A DNA stretch of 64,000 nucleotides. It comes from Streptomyces rapamycinicus NRRL 5491. GTDB lineage: Bacteria > Actinomycetota > Actinomycetes > Streptomycetales > Streptomycetaceae. Under the pieces are notes generated by a model that did not search any database, was not told the origin of the DNA, and saw nothing but the letters and a program-made list of their open reading frames with translations. Both the position numbers and the translations under genes were made by a program. The stretch spans positions 4,278,001 through 4,342,000 of the forward strand of contig NZ_CP085193.1 of the NCBI RefSeq assembly GCF_024298965.1, written 5' to 3'. Positions 63,267 through 64,000 of this stretch are shown here, in pieces; within the stretch, counting starts at the first letter, position 1, and each line of letters begins with the position of its first letter.

Positions 63267-64000
63267 ATGGGGCAGGAGTCCAACCCGAACCTGAAACAGT
63301 TGTACGGGCAAACGGGGTGGACCTTGGGGCGCTTCGCCCGGGCAGTCAACCGGGTTGGTACCGAGGGAGGCGCGCCCAAGGCATACAGTGCGCAGACCGC
63401 GCACCAGTGGCTAAAGGGGCACGTCCCGAAAATGGAGGCTCGGCCACTGATCTTGGAGGCCCTTTCCCGGAAACTGGGTCGTCCGATCACTCATAGCGAG
63501 GCGGGCTTTCCGGCACCTGCATCCGACTCGGCGAAGCCGAGTACTGTTGAGGGGTTAATTGACCTTGGCATGCAGGATATGGACCCATCGCGCCGCAGCG
63601 TGATAGGCGCCAGCCTCTTTTCCGTCGCGCTTACGGTGCCCGGCTGGCCGGACGTAGTGGGCAGAATGGAAGCTATTCAGGCTGGGCAGACCCGGTCTGC
63701 CGGGATGCCCGAAGTCGAGATGATCAAAGCCATGACAGAGAGGCTGTCAGAGCTAGATGACGAATTCGGTGGTCGGCACGCCAGACCGATGGCTGCCGCC
63801 TTTCTGGTGAATACCGTCGCACCCTACTTGAAGGCCCCAGCCTCAGAGACCGTGCGGAAAAATATGATGGGTGCCGCTTCTTTCCTCTGCTATCTAATCG
63901 GGTGGATGGCGGTAGACGAGGGACTTCACGGATTGGCCCAAAATTACTACGTGAAGGGCCTAGAGTTGGCGGGGGCAAGCGACGACCATTTCACGTACTG
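63267..64000 (+). CDS. XRE-type transcriptional regulator with TTA codon (partial)
   Basis: At least 244 residues, running off the window. It starts MGQESNPNLKQLYGQTGWTL, has a helix-turn-helix-like segment (SAQTAHQWLKGHVPKMEARP), then a long helical region (SRRSVIGASLFSVALTVPGW, RHARPMAAAFLVNTVAPYLK) that resembles TPR-type repeats. The family is common in Streptomyces and is usually found upstream of small unknown genes. GAGGGGG precedes the ATG. A TTA codon at 63555-63557 makes translation dependent on bldA tRNA. Confidence 0.85.
   Translation, partial: MGQESNPNLKQLYGQTGWTLGRFARAVNRVGTEGGAPKAYSAQTAHQWLKGHVPKMEARPLILEALSRKLGRPITHSEAGFPAPASDSAKPSTVEGLIDLGMQDMDPSRRSVIGASLFSVALTVPGWPDVVGRMEAIQAGQTRSAGMPEVEMIKAMTERLSELDDEFGGRHARPMAAAFLVNTVAPYLKAPASETVRKNMMGAASFLCYLIGWMAVDEGLHGLAQNYYVKGLELAGASDDHFTY

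Overview
The window looks like a Streptomyces chromosome. GC content and codon bias are very high, and most starts are ATG or GTG behind purine-rich ribosome binding sites. Typical streptomycete loci are present: lysA, a conservon (cvnA-D), the fused E1/E2 2-oxoglutarate dehydrogenase component (kgd), lon behind a HAIR-like box, a GH25 lysozyme, and an XRE regulator with a TTA codon. From memory, lysA, lon, a two-component pair and kgd also lie in one region of S. coelicolor, so the backbone seems conserved and the interesting parts look inserted. No database was consulted; every family name rests on motifs read in the translations.

Layout. (1) 0-3.5 kb, minus-strand backbone: an orphan response regulator, the catalytically empty ArgS relative nrtL, and lysA, next to tRNA-Arg(CCG). 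(2) 3.5-12.1 kb, an accessory island of lower GC, all genes on the minus strand, starting at the 3' end of the tRNA. A 14-bp piece of that tRNA end recurs at 12119. The island holds two IS630-type relics flanking a soluble Ser/Thr kinase; a 90-residue-class protein translationally coupled to a DUF6879(N)-cold-shock-Shedu nuclease fusion; and a nuclease-helicase (DUF2075) with an EVE-like/DUF3883 protein, this pair lying between two decayed copies of a PIN-toxin tail. (3) 12.2-22.9 kb, a second accessory block: a winged-helix protein, a qatB-qatC pair without qatA or qatD, a DUF72 protein, a broken lytic polysaccharide monooxygenase that still has a CebR operator, a T4 beta-family protein, and a second copy of the 90-residue/DUF6879 pair. 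This pair leads, through a single in-frame TAG, into a STAND NTPase with TPRs. (4) 23-35 kb: divergent transporter/regulator pairs, two diiron proteins, a TetR regulator and an NlpC/P60 hydrolase. (5) 35-42 kb: a flavin monooxygenase and the conservon. (6) 42-57 kb: PP2C-like protein, MarR, GH25, a TetR/oxidoreductase module sharing one operator sequence, lon, rhomboid-like protein, a two-component system and kgd. (7) 57-64 kb: a large XRE-coiled-coil-NB-ARC-TPR protein and a small-gene operon divergent from an XRE regulator that runs off the window.

Main idea. The strongest candidate for an undescribed system is the 90-residue/DUF6879 cassette, which occurs twice with the same 8-nt stop/start overlap. 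In one copy only the first ~85 residues of DUF6879 remain, joined to a cold-shock domain and a Shedu-type nuclease. In the other the complete DUF6879 gene is followed, in frame across one TAG, by a STAND ATPase. This looks like an adaptor domain shared between an effector and a sensor/switch ATPase, the logic described for effector-associated domains in bacterial conflict systems. That the cassette works in defence is inferred from architecture and neighbours, not shown.
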